The notes: a model not told the origin generated them from the letters alone. DNA of 49,739 bases from Minisyncoccota bacterium (GCA_028712445.1 JAQTPY010000004.1:1-49739); one strand, 5' to 3'; positions 10,156 to 18,829 are shown, numbered from the stretch's first letter. A program made the numbers and translations.

Positions 10156-11275
10156 AAAAATACTGTTTACAGGGGGAGGATCCGGAGGACATGTCGTTCC
10201 TATAATTTCAATAGTCAGGGAAATGAGAAAACTGGAAACAGGAACTGCTTTTGAGTTTTTCTTTTTGGGGCCCAGAGATGAGTTTAGCCAGGTCTTGCTT
10301 TCTCAGGAAGGAATTAAAGTAAAACAGATAGTCAGCGGGAAAATGAGGAGATACGGAGGCGCAAAAACTTTCTTTGAAAATCTGTTTGACATTCTTTTCA
10401 AGATTCCTTTAGGAATCTTTCAGTCTTTTTTCCACATTTTCCTAATTTCTCCTGATTTAATTTTCAGCAAAGGAGGGTTTGGCTCCCTGCCTGTCGCTAT
10501 TTCAGGCAAATTGCTTTTTGTCCCGCTTTTTCTTCACGAGGCCGATGTCATTCCCGGCCTGGCAAATAAATTCTTAGGCCAGTTTACAAACAATATATTC
10601 GTTTCCTTTCCCAAAACTGAATACTTCCCACTCAAAAAAATAATTCCTGTTGGAAACCCTGTAAGGAAAGAATTGCTTGGAGGATCAAAAAATCAGGCAA
10701 AAGAAACTTTCAAAACATTTTCAGAAAAACCCGTAATTTTTATTCTGGGAGGATCTCAGGGCGCTCAGAGAATAAACGATGAAATTTTAGAGATATTGCC
10801 CGAACTCCTGAATAATTTTGAAATCATCCACCAATGCGGGGAGAATAATTTTAAAAACATAAAGTCTGAATCGAAAGTAATCATAAATGACGAGCAAGCG
10901 AAATCCTATCACCTTTTCCCGTTTTTAAAGGAACCTGAAATGCGCCAGGCTTACGCGCTTGCCGACTTAATCATTAGCCGGGCTGGCTCAGGAACCATAT
11001 TTGAAATTGCCGCTTCTGGCAAACCTTCCATCCTCATTCCTTTGCCGGAAGCAGCTCAAAACCACCAAGTAAAAAACGCCTATGCTTACGCTGAGAAAGG
11101 CGCAGCGATAGTAATTGAGGAAGCCAATTTCACTTCAAGATTCTTTTTTGAGAAATTGAAATATCTTTTTTCCCAGCCTTCCGAATTCCAAAAAATGGCC
11201 CAGGCAGCCAAAGAATTTTCGAAACCTGAAGCCGGAAGAATTATTGCAAATTACATTATTGACTATTTGAAGTAA
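10145..11275 (+). CDS. murG: UDP-GlcNAc--MurNAc-pentapeptide transferase
   Basis: 'ILFTGGGSGGHVVPI', 'LGGSQGAQRIND', 'ADLIISRAGSGTIFEIAASGKPSILIPLP'; start re-picked at ATG 10145. Confidence 0.93.
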   Translation: MRIKKILFTGGGSGGHVVPIISIVREMRKLETGTAFEFFFLGPRDEFSQVLLSQEGIKVKQIVSGKMRRYGGAKTFFENLFDILFKIPLGIFQSFFHIFLISPDLIFSKGGFGSLPVAISGKLLFVPLFLHEADVIPGLANKFLGQFTNNIFVSFPKTEYFPLKKIIPVGNPVRKELLGGSKNQAKETFKTFSEKPVIFILGGSQGAQRINDEILEILPELLNNFEIIHQCGENNFKNIKSESKVIINDEQAKSYHLFPFLKEPEMRQAYALADLIISRAGSGTIFEIAASGKPSILIPLPEAAQNHQVKNAYAYAEKGAAIVIEEANFTSRFFFEKLKYLFSQPSEFQKMAQAAKEFSKPEAGRIIANYIIDYLK

Positions 11276-11289
11276 AATTAAATTAGAAT

Positions 11290-12774
11290 ATGCCAGAAGA
11301 ATTTAAATTGAAAATTGCCGGAGACGTAAGGGTCAGGATTGCGCCTTCGCCAACAGGTCATTTTCACATCGGCAACGCCAGAACCGCTCTTTTCAATTAC
11401 CTTTTTGCCAAAAAGAATAATGGCAGTTTTGTTCTGCGAATTGAAGATACAGACAAAGAAAGATCAAAGCCCGAATATGCAGAAGATATAATTGAAGAAT
11501 TAAAATGGCTTGGATTAAATTGGACCGAAGGGCCCGATATTGGAGGAAAATATGGCCCCTACAAACAGTCTGAAAGACTGAATATTTACAGAAGATATCT
11601 TGAAGGGCTTTTGAAAGAAAACAAAGCTTACCGCTGTTTTTGCACAGAAGACGAACTTGAATCCCAAAGACAATATCACTATTCTCAGGGAGAAGCGCCG
11701 AGATATTCAGGCAAATGTTCTCAGTTGTCAAAAGAAGAAATTGAAAAATGTTTGAAAGAAGGAAAACCCTGGGTTCTGAGATTCAGATCAAAGGCAAAAA
11801 AAATCGTCTTTGAAGACATGGTAAGAGGGAGAGTTGAGTTTGATTCAGGTTTAATAGGGGATATGGTGATAGCCAAGGATTTAGATACCCCTCTTTACAA
11901 TTTTGCCGTAGTTATCGATGATTTTGAAATGAAAATCAGCCATGTAATAAGAGGAGACGATCATTTATCAAACACCCCGAAGCAAATATTAATGCAGGAG
12001 GCCTTGGGAATTCCCCAGCCGCAGTACGCCCACTTGCCGATGATTTTAGGAGAAGACAGAAGTAAAATGTCAAAAAGACACGGTGACACTTCGGTTTTAT
12101 CTTACCGCAAAGCAGGTTATCTGCCTGAAACCCTGGTTAATTTCATGGCGTTTTTGGGGTGGAACCCCGGAGACGAAAGGGAAATTTTCTCATTACCGGC
12201 CCTAGTCAAAGAATTTTCATTTGAAAAAGTTCAGAAAGCAGGCGCCATTTTCAATAGTCAGAGATTGGACTTTTTGAACGGCTTCTATATCCGCCAGAAA
12301 TCAAACGAAAAATTAGCTGAACTTTGCGCCCCTTATCTTATTGAAGCAGGTCTGATCAGGAAAGAAGATGTTTTATCGGCTGAATTGTCTAAAATTATCT
12401 CTCTATATAAAGAAAGGTTAAAAAAACTGTCTGAAATCACAGACCTTGCAGATTTTTTCTTTAAAGATAAATTAGTTTACGAGAAGGATCTTCTGAAATG
12501 GAAAACGATGATTTATCCAGAGATTAAAGATTCATTAAGTTTGTCAGAGAAAATTTTATCTGGAATCAATAAGAAAGACTGGACTAAAGAAAATATCGAA
12601 AACATTTTGATGGCTGAAGCTGAAAAATCAGGAGACAGGGGAAGAATTCTTTGGCCCCTGAGAGTGGCTTTATCCGGCAAGAAAGCTTCTGCGGGCCCCT
12701 TCGAAATAGCTGAAATCCTTGGAAAAGAAAAAACCATTAAAAGAATAGAAGAAGCAAAAGAAATACTGTCATGA
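11290..12774 (+). CDS. gltX: Glutamyl-tRNA synthetase
   Basis: 'RIAPSPTGHFHIGNARTALFNYLFA' and 'KMSKRHGDTSV' (KMSK). Confidence 0.95.
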   Translation: MPEEFKLKIAGDVRVRIAPSPTGHFHIGNARTALFNYLFAKKNNGSFVLRIEDTDKERSKPEYAEDIIEELKWLGLNWTEGPDIGGKYGPYKQSERLNIYRRYLEGLLKENKAYRCFCTEDELESQRQYHYSQGEAPRYSGKCSQLSKEEIEKCLKEGKPWVLRFRSKAKKIVFEDMVRGRVEFDSGLIGDMVIAKDLDTPLYNFAVVIDDFEMKISHVIRGDDHLSNTPKQILMQEALGIPQPQYAHLPMILGEDRSKMSKRHGDTSVLSYRKAGYLPETLVNFMAFLGWNPGDEREIFSLPALVKEFSFEKVQKAGAIFNSQRLDFLNGFYIRQKSNEKLAELCAPYLIEAGLIRKEDVLSAELSKIISLYKERLKKLSEITDLADFFFKDKLVYEKDLLKWKTMIYPEIKDSLSLSEKILSGINKKDWTKENIENILMAEAEKSGDRGRILWPLRVALSGKKASAGPFEIAEILGKEKTIKRIEEAKEILS

Positions 12775-13157
12775 AAAAAATATTGAGCATTGCAATTCTG
12801 TCGGGATTATTATTTTCCAATATTTCCTTAGCTCAGTTAACTCCGCCAGACACCGTTGAAGAGTCAAAGGAAATAATCGAGAAGGGGATAGATCTCTCCA
12901 TTAAGGAATTGCCCCAGAATATAATGAGAATTTTTAAAGAAGAGGCCTTGCCTGTCTGGACGAAAATGTATACTTGGTTTTATGAACGTCTGGGAAAAAA
13001 AATTGTGGCCTGGTTTAACAAGGAAATTTCACCTGAAATTAAAAAAAGAGAACCGCAGTTTAAAGAGGAATTCGCAAAAGAGAAAGAAGAAATGAGAGAG
13101 GATCTGCCGCAAGCCGGAAAATCACTTTGGGAAAAATTCAGAGAGTTAATTAAATAA
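12771..13157 (+). CDS. Hypothetical exported protein
   Basis: Signal-peptide-like N-terminus; ATGA overlap with gltX. Confidence 0.6.
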   Translation: MKKILSIAILSGLLFSNISLAQLTPPDTVEESKEIIEKGIDLSIKELPQNIMRIFKEEALPVWTKMYTWFYERLGKKIVAWFNKEISPEIKKREPQFKEEFAKEKEEMREDLPQAGKSLWEKFRELIK

Positions 13158-13176
13158 CCACAATTTGATTTTAAAT

Positions 13177-13914
13177 ATGCCTGTTCTAGGATACATTATT
13201 CTTTTTTCACTGATTATAAGTTCTGGCGCCTTAATCGGCATTTTTTCTTTGGCTGCCAAAAAAGAAATGCTGGAAAAAACATTGCTTTTTTTGGTTTCGA
13301 TATCTGCGGGGACGCTAATGGGCGGCGCCTTCCTTCATTTGATCCCCGAAGCGGCTGAAAATTTACCCATAGATAAAGTTTTGATTTTGGTTTTATTTTC
13401 CTTCGTCATTTTTTATCTGATTGAGAAAACTCTTCATTGGAGACATTGTCATAAAGGCGAATGTAAGGTCCATACTTTTGGCAATATGAGCTTAATAGGG
13501 GACAGTATCCATAATTTCATTGATGGTCTTATTATTGCCGCTACTTTTGTCACGGATATCAATTTGGGAATCGCAACCAGCATTGCCATAGCGCTCCATG
13601 AAATACCTCAAGAAATAGGAGATTTCGGAGTTCTTCTTTATGCAGGGTATAAAAAGGGGAGAGCGCTGGCTTTAAACTTCCTTGTGGCTCTCACTGTTGC
13701 GGCTGGCGGTTTGGCGGGATATTTTTTGTCATTTCACGTTCTTAAAATCACAGATTATCTTCTTCCTTTTGCTGCCGGAGGATTTCTTTACATATCAACT
13801 TCTGATCTGATACCTGAAATCAGAAAAGAAAGCAATCTCAGAAAATCAATAATTTCTTTTGGCTTTTTCCTTCTCGGTTTAGCTATAATGTATTTTGCAA
13901 AGATATTCATATAG
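13177..13914 (+). CDS. ZIP-family metal transporter
   Basis: 'GDSIHNFIDGLIIAATF' and 'IALHEIPQEIGDFGVLLYAG'. Confidence 0.92.
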   Translation: MPVLGYIILFSLIISSGALIGIFSLAAKKEMLEKTLLFLVSISAGTLMGGAFLHLIPEAAENLPIDKVLILVLFSFVIFYLIEKTLHWRHCHKGECKVHTFGNMSLIGDSIHNFIDGLIIAATFVTDINLGIATSIAIALHEIPQEIGDFGVLLYAGYKKGRALALNFLVALTVAAGGLAGYFLSFHVLKITDYLLPFAAGGFLYISTSDLIPEIRKESNLRKSIISFGFFLLGLAIMYFAKIFI

Positions 13915-13916
13915 TT

Positions 13917-13931
13917 ATATTGTGCGACATT
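13917..13931 (+). repeat. Left inverted repeat, 15 bp
   Basis: ATATTGTGCGACATT, starting 3 nt after the ZIP transporter stop codon. Confidence 0.85.
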
Positions 13932-13947
13932 TAAACGCGTTATTCTC

Positions 13948-13975
13948 TTGACAGAGTTTTTGGGTTCTTTAATAT
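13948..13975 (+). promoter_or_regulatory. Sigma70-type promoter for the ncRNA
   Basis: TTGACA (13948-13953), 16-nt spacer, TAATAT (13970-13975). Confidence 0.5.
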
Positions 13976-13981
13976 GGAAGT

Positions 13982-14330
13982 AGGGAGGGGAGGGCATTTC
14001 ACCTCTCTTTGCGCTTCAGCCTCGGAGCGGAGCAGGACACAAAGTCATTGATTCCTCCTTTTCTATATATATTGAGGCAACGGAAGCGCGAAACTCCCTT
14101 TCACAAGACAGCGGTATTCGGGGTGGTAGCTGGATTCGCCGCAGTTTGCCGGCGCGCAACAAATCAGCCGAAGGACTTCGGGTGGAAACATCTTCTTGCA
14201 CCAGGATAAGACCTCCTTTTGGGCCCGTCCTGCTCCGCTTCTCGCTGAAAAATCACAGATCATTTACAAAATCTCTACTCGAGACAAACAAATCAATCTT
14301 AGGATAGCCACTGCTATCCTTCTTTTTTTT
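13982..14330 (+). ncRNA. Candidate structured non-coding RNA, unknown family
   Basis: Promoter upstream, intrinsic terminator at the end; long-range stem 14014-14038/14227-14249 (15 bp plus 5 bp); internal hairpin CCGAAGGACTTCGG; GC-richer than flanks; no convincing CDS. Confidence 0.6.
14302..14330 (+). terminator. Rho-independent terminator
   Basis: GGATAGC-CACT-GCTATCC followed by TTCTTTTTTTT. Confidence 0.85.
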
Positions 14331-14364
14331 ATATAATCAGAGCAGGGAGGTGTGGATTTCTTAT

Positions 14365-14393
14365 TTGACAACACTTTTTACCCCGTTTATCAT
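14365..14393 (+). promoter_or_regulatory. Sigma70-type promoter of the recombinase pair
   Basis: TTGACA (14365-14370), 17-nt spacer, TATCAT (14388-14393). Confidence 0.55.
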
Positions 14394-14405
14394 AAAGTAA
14401 TATTA

Positions 14406-14431
14406 GTGAGTATAATATCTCTTACACTCAT
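14406..14431. promoter_or_regulatory. Operator-like imperfect palindrome upstream of the recombinase gene
   Basis: GTGAGTATAA-TATCTC-TTACACTCAT (8/10 arm identity), 8 nt before the ATG. Confidence 0.4.
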
Positions 14432-14439
14432 TAAATACT

Positions 14440-15810
14440 ATGACAAGATCAAGCAAACCATTAATAGAACATGTCCCCTGCTTTTTAAAATATTGCAAAG
14501 ATATAGGATTATCATATAAAACTTTGGAAAATTATGGCCGTTATCTTAATAAATTTATTTTTTGGTTAAAAAAAGAAAATAAAACTGGCATTCTACCCCA
14601 CCAGCTCTCCATTGGCTCTGTTGCCGGCTATAAACTCTTTTTGAGCCAATTTAAGGATAAAAATGGCGCTCCTCTGAAGGTTATAACCCAGCACTACTAT
14701 CTTATCGCCCTACGAGCCCTTTTGGGCTATTTTACCGCCAAAGATATAGTTTCACTCCTCCCCGATAAAATAGATCTTCCTAGGGCCCCAAAACGTGAGA
14801 AAAACATAAAACCCTTTACTGAAGGACAAATTCAAACACTTTTAAACTCTCCTGATTCTAAAACTGCCTCCGGCCTGAGGGATCGCGCGATTTTGTCCAC
14901 TTTTATTTATTCCGGCTTAAAAATAAATCAATTAACGCGCCTTAACAAGAATGAGGCCAGCGATAACTGCTGTCTGACAAATGAATCCTTAAAATATATA
15001 AAAGAATATCTCGATGCCAGAAACGATACGTATGACGCAATGTTCATTAATTATCAGACCCGCACTGGAGCGCGCGGCCGCTTAAGCTCACGCTCTATCG
15101 AAAGAATTATTAGCTATTATGGCAAAAAGGCTGGGCTTCCTTTTTTAATTACGCCGGAAAGCCTTCGATGGTTAAAAGTTCAGAGCTTACTTGATGCAAA
15201 ACTTGAAATCCATCACCCTGAGCCGCATCGTAAACTCCAGATAACCAATTTTTTAAAGCTCCTATCAAACTCACGTCCGCCAAAAGACGATACGAATAAG
15301 GAAGTCTTTTCTTGGGGCACCATAGAAAATGCCATCAAAAACGAAACAGCGTGGCTTAAGGGCAGTTTGGCGATAATGCCCGAGAGTTACAAAGACAACC
15401 CTCCTTTGCTGAAATCTGACGATCTTATTTTCCGCAAAATAGTGATTTTAGTTTTGAGCGGACGAGTTAAATTATTTGAATTTGACGGCCCAGTCGAAAA
15501 AAGTTCGATCTCAGAAGTGGAAAATAATCCAAATCAGACCAAATTCAGACACGGAAAAGAATGGCATAATAGCACGATGAAAAAAATCCATAATTATCTT
15601 GTTTCCAAAGGCTGCCGAATTTCAACGGAACCCCAATTAAGCTATGGGCGGGCCGATTTGGGTGTAATTTCTCCCGACGGTAAAATAAGCGCGTATATTG
15701 AAGTCGGCACTGTTTCATTATTCAAGCTTTGGTATAATCTTTCGGTCATGAATGATGTTTCAATATTGGTTATTCCCTCGGAAAACAAAATGTTAAAATT
15801 CATAATTTAA
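14440..15810 (+). CDS. Degenerate tyrosine-recombinase-like protein with C-terminal PD-(D/E)XK-like domain
   Basis: SAM-like N-domain; 'YSGLKINQL' where an active enzyme has GLRxxEL; 'TPESLRWLKVQ' where HxxR is expected; C-terminal 'YGRADLGVISPDGKISAYIEVGTVSLFKLW'. Confidence 0.6.
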   Translation: MTRSSKPLIEHVPCFLKYCKDIGLSYKTLENYGRYLNKFIFWLKKENKTGILPHQLSIGSVAGYKLFLSQFKDKNGAPLKVITQHYYLIALRALLGYFTAKDIVSLLPDKIDLPRAPKREKNIKPFTEGQIQTLLNSPDSKTASGLRDRAILSTFIYSGLKINQLTRLNKNEASDNCCLTNESLKYIKEYLDARNDTYDAMFINYQTRTGARGRLSSRSIERIISYYGKKAGLPFLITPESLRWLKVQSLLDAKLEIHHPEPHRKLQITNFLKLLSNSRPPKDDTNKEVFSWGTIENAIKNETAWLKGSLAIMPESYKDNPPLLKSDDLIFRKIVILVLSGRVKLFEFDGPVEKSSISEVENNPNQTKFRHGKEWHNSTMKKIHNYLVSKGCRISTEPQLSYGRADLGVISPDGKISAYIEVGTVSLFKLWYNLSVMNDVSILVIPSENKMLKFII

Positions 15811-15814
15811 AAAA

Positions 15815-16759
15815 ATGAAAAACATTCAACTCCCTCAATTTGACGATTTTCTTTTAAACCTCCAGGTAAACAACCTCTCCTATGAAACAATATACAACTA
15901 CGAAAGAGATTTGCGCGTATTTGAGGACTTCTTGAATGAAGCGAATATTCAATTCAATGAAACAAATAAAAAAACAATTCTTAACTATAAAGCATATTTG
16001 GTTTCCCGCGATAGAAAAACTGCAAACGCAAAACAAGGAAAGAAGAATTTGGCCAGTTTTTCGATAAACAGAATGTTGTCTGCATTGCGTTCTTATCTGA
16101 AATATCTTATTGACATGGATTACAAATCTCCCATTTCTCCCAGCGAAATAAAGTTAGTTAAAACCGAAAAAAAACATCCGCGTGTCTCTGAATTTGAAGA
16201 GATTGTCAAGTTAATTGAATCTCCGAGTAATTTTGAAAGTAATAAAATTGTCGCATTAAGAAATCGGGCAGCCCTGGAAACACTATTCTCAACGGGAATG
16301 AGGATATCTGAGCTAATCAATCTGAGAAAAGATCAAATTGATAAAAAGGGTAGAGTTTTTATTCGCGGGAAAGGAAAAAAGGAAAGATTTGTATATTTGA
16401 CGGAAAGGGCTCAGAAACACATTAAAAATTATCTTGACGTCCGCGGAGAAATTGAATCTCCTTACCTTTTCGTCCCTTATAAAGGAAAAAATATCCATCA
16501 AAAAGATAGGAAGATTTCCTCTAATTATCTCGAAGAAAGAGTCAAAAGGTATCGGGAATTCCTGGGTTTAAACATCCCCATCTCCGTTCATGGAATCAGG
16601 CATGCATTCGCGACATATCTTGCTGAAAATGGCGCCAACCCCGCAGCTATCCAAATTCTCTTGGGTCACGAATCATTGGACACAACCACAAGATACGTAC
16701 ACGGATCGGATCGGTATGCCGAAAAAGTCCACAGAGAATTCCATCCACTAAAGGAATAA
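15815..16759 (+). CDS. Tyrosine recombinase, XerC/XerD-like, intact catalytic residues
   Basis: 'STGMRISELINL', 'RGKGKKERFVYL', 'VHGIRHAFATYLAENG', 'LLGHESLDTTTRYVH'. Confidence 0.93.
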   Translation: MKNIQLPQFDDFLLNLQVNNLSYETIYNYERDLRVFEDFLNEANIQFNETNKKTILNYKAYLVSRDRKTANAKQGKKNLASFSINRMLSALRSYLKYLIDMDYKSPISPSEIKLVKTEKKHPRVSEFEEIVKLIESPSNFESNKIVALRNRAALETLFSTGMRISELINLRKDQIDKKGRVFIRGKGKKERFVYLTERAQKHIKNYLDVRGEIESPYLFVPYKGKNIHQKDRKISSNYLEERVKRYREFLGLNIPISVHGIRHAFATYLAENGANPAAIQILLGHESLDTTTRYVHGSDRYAEKVHREFHPLKE

Positions 16760-16802
16760 ATTTAATAAAAAGGAAAATGCCAGGAAAATGGCATTTTTCT
16801 TT

Positions 16803-16817
16803 AATGTCGCACAATAT
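16803..16817 (-). repeat. Right inverted repeat, 15 bp
   Basis: AATGTCGCACAATAT, reverse complement of 13917-13931; abuts the stop codon of the convergent C39-like gene. Confidence 0.85.
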
Positions 16818-17323
16818 TATATCTTTACTTTGAAAGGTGTCACCACCAATATTAGGCGCAATACCATATCTTTTGATCTTTTTATGTAATCCCCCTTGTA
16901 ATCAAACCAGATTCTCATAAATTTATCGCAGGGAATTTCCCGCCTTCTGGCGTAAATTAAAAACTTCCTCAATTCGGGATCCATTAAAATAACTTTTGTT
17001 TTGGTGACATCAACAACCACTGAATAATGACCGTCGTCTTCTGAAAACCAATCAACAATCACAGGAATTCCTTTTTTCATGAAGTATCTTAAATCCCCCA
17101 GTGAACAAGCTGTTTTAGTAAAAGTTTTGAAACCAAAATATCTGGCCGCTTTCATCAGCCCTTCAATTGATGTTCCGTTTTCCCTGGTGGAACCTGCTCT
17201 TTTGGCTATTTCCCCCTCAGAAACTGAAATTCCATAGTAATCCATTACCATTTTAAGGGCAGCCGGTCCGCAGAGTCCCGGTGTTTGTCTGAATGGTTTT
17301 AATTTGATCATGATTTTTTTCAT
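16817..17323 (-). CDS. C39-family cysteine-peptidase-like protein
   Basis: 'RQTPGLCGPAALKMVMDYYG', 'DDGHYSVVVDV', 'ILMDPE'. Confidence 0.7.
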   Translation of the reverse strand: MKKIMIKLKPFRQTPGLCGPAALKMVMDYYGISVSEGEIAKRAGSTRENGTSIEGLMKAARYFGFKTFTKTACSLGDLRYFMKKGIPVIVDWFSEDDGHYSVVVDVTKTKVILMDPELRKFLIYARRREIPCDKFMRIWFDYKGDYIKRSKDMVLRLILVVTPFKVKI

Positions 17324-17432
17324 TTTACTACAAATCTCTGTAAATAAAAAAGGCCTGGATTGTTCCGCCCTCCATTTTTATTTATATAACAAAATTACTT
17401 GTTTGTCAAATCAAATTATTTAAAAGATTATC

Positions 17433-17717
17433 TTAAGTATTGATGTCTTCGTCGATATAAAATTGGGCCGAGTCTAAAGCAAAGTCATCAGCTTCAAGCT
17501 GAGTGTTAAAGGTTTCGGGCCAGGTCAAAGGCGACTCCTCTGTTCCCGCACTCTCATCGTCATGGGCCGATGGGGATTCGCCTTCTCCCTCAACGTCCGC
17601 TTCTTCACTGACTGGAATAATTCTTGCCTGGGGCACCCATTTACCACCCTCAATTTTGTAAGACTGGGCTATTATTTTATATCCTCGATAAAAAATTTCC
17701 TCTGCCATAATTGTCAA
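17433..17717 (-). CDS. Hypothetical acidic protein
   Basis: Open frame between neighbours on the same strand. Confidence 0.45.
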   Translation of the reverse strand: MTIMAEEIFYRGYKIIAQSYKIEGGKWVPQARIIPVSEEADVEGEGESPSAHDDESAGTEESPLTWPETFNTQLEADDFALDSAQFYIDEDINT

Positions 17718-17780
17718 ATTAATGGCACCCGAACCGGCAAGTTCATTTTATCATTTGAGATTTTTTTGAGAAATGAATCT

Positions 17781-18038
17781 TTACAAATTGAGCCCCTTCA
17801 TATGGTACAGTTTTTGAGCTGCAATCATCTGGACTTTCTTTAAAGCCTCATTAACGCATTCTCTAACTATTCTCTCCTGGCTTTCTTTGTCCAGCCCGGG
17901 ATTCAATTCAATGCTTTCGATCTCCATTTTTCCATTGACCGAAACCCTGATTCCCTCTTTCTCAACTTCAGCCTTCTCATTTTTCAAGGCGTCCTGAAGG
18001 TCTTTAATCTGTTTTAGTTGCTTTAGCTTGTCAAACAT
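17781..18038 (-). CDS. YbaB/EbfC nucleoid-associated protein
   Basis: 'VSVNGKMEIESIELNPGLD' and C-terminal 'ALKKVQMIAAQKL'. Confidence 0.85.
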   Translation of the reverse strand: MFDKLKQLKQIKDLQDALKNEKAEVEKEGIRVSVNGKMEIESIELNPGLDKESQERIVRECVNEALKKVQMIAAQKLYHMKGLNL

Positions 18039-18252
18039 ATATATTGAAAATTTTACTTCTTTCTTTTGACCCTTTAATCAGCCTGATCTTTGAAACAGGC
18101 ACTTTAAAATAATCTGAAAGAATTTTGGCTGTTCTTCCTGTGGCCAATCCCCTTTCCGGTTTTTCCTTTACGTGAATTTCAAACTTATCTTCCTCCTTCT
18201 TTATTATTTTTTCTTTTTTGGCGCCAGGAAAAACCTTTACTTTAATAAACAT
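18031..18252 (-). CDS. DUF167 (YggU) family protein
   Basis: 'KVFPGAKKEKI', 'VKEKPERGLATGRTAKILSDYFKVPVSKIRLIKGSKERSKIF'. Confidence 0.85.
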   Translation of the reverse strand: MFIKVKVFPGAKKEKIIKKEEDKFEIHVKEKPERGLATGRTAKILSDYFKVPVSKIRLIKGSKERSKIFNIYV

Positions 18253-18256
18253 AGAC

Positions 18257-18727
18257 CTATTGGCTGCCTACAGACAAAAGCTCAACTTCAAAAATTAGGG
18301 TTGAATTAGGCGGAATTGCCCCCGGGATGCCGCTTTCTCCGTATGCCAAATTGGGAGCTATTATCAGTTTTCTTTTTTCCCCCTCTTTCATTCCCAGAAC
18401 TCCTTTATCCCATCCCTGGATCACTCTCCCCACTCCCAATTGGAAAACTAACGGCTCTCCTCGATCAATACTCGAATCGAATTTAGTTCCGTTTTCAAAA
18501 GTTCCAGTATAATGAACGCTGACAAAATCTCCCTGAAGGGCTGTTTTGCCTGATCCCTCTTTTAAAATTTCTGATTTGAGGCCGGGCACAATTTCTGTTC
18601 CCTGATAATTTTCCTGATTTTGCTGATTTTCGTTAGGTGTTTCCATTTCTTTTTCATATATGCCGAAATAATAAATCAATCCGGCAGTAATTAAGATTAA
18701 AATTGCAATTAATAATTTTTTAGTCAT
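18257..18727 (-). CDS. FKBP-type peptidyl-prolyl isomerase, membrane-anchored
   Basis: 'VSVHYTGTFENGTKFDSSIDRGEPLVFQLGVGRVIQGWDKGVLGMKEGEKRKLIIAPNLAYGESG'. Confidence 0.94.
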   Translation of the reverse strand: MTKKLLIAILILITAGLIYYFGIYEKEMETPNENQQNQENYQGTEIVPGLKSEILKEGSGKTALQGDFVSVHYTGTFENGTKFDSSIDRGEPLVFQLGVGRVIQGWDKGVLGMKEGEKRKLIIAPNLAYGESGIPGAIPPNSTLIFEVELLSVGSQ

Positions 18728-18769
18728 GTCTTTTAAATTAATAATAATCTATTTTATCAGAAAAATTGA

Positions 18770-18810
18770 AAAAATAAAAAGAGCTGTGCATTCCCCGTAA
18801 TGCTCAGCTC
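18770..18810 (-). terminator. Rho-independent terminator of the DksA-like gene
   Basis: - strand GAGCTGAGCATTACGGGGAATGCACAGCTC followed by a T-rich tract. Confidence 0.75.
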
Positions 18811-18829
18811 ATATTGGGCGCTAAAATAA

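Larger units (their letters stand above)
13917..16817. mobile_element. Putative two-tyrosine-recombinase element bounded by a 15-bp perfect inverted repeat
   Basis: ATATTGTGCGACATT at 13917-13931; its exact reverse complement AATGTCGCACAATAT at 16803-16817; interior has an ncRNA candidate and two recombinase-family genes. Confidence 0.55.

Noticed and set aside
14117-14145. GGGGTGGTAGCTGGATTCG resembling the 5' end of tmRNA
   Set aside because: No matching T-arm or acceptor 3' end and no typical ALAA-like tag within the expected length.
14009-14263. Overlapping 60-66 aa ORFs on both strands in 14.0-14.3 kb
   Set aside because: No family-like composition; the region is better explained by a promoter-stem-terminator RNA unit.
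13982-14330. RNase P RNA or SRP RNA identity
   Set aside because: The conserved P4-type segments (GAGGAAAGTC / ACAGAA) and the SRP tetraloop motif were not found on either strand.
16817-17323. C39-like peptidase as a bacteriocin exporter component
   Set aside because: It is a stand-alone peptidase-like domain with no ABC transporter or leader peptide nearby.
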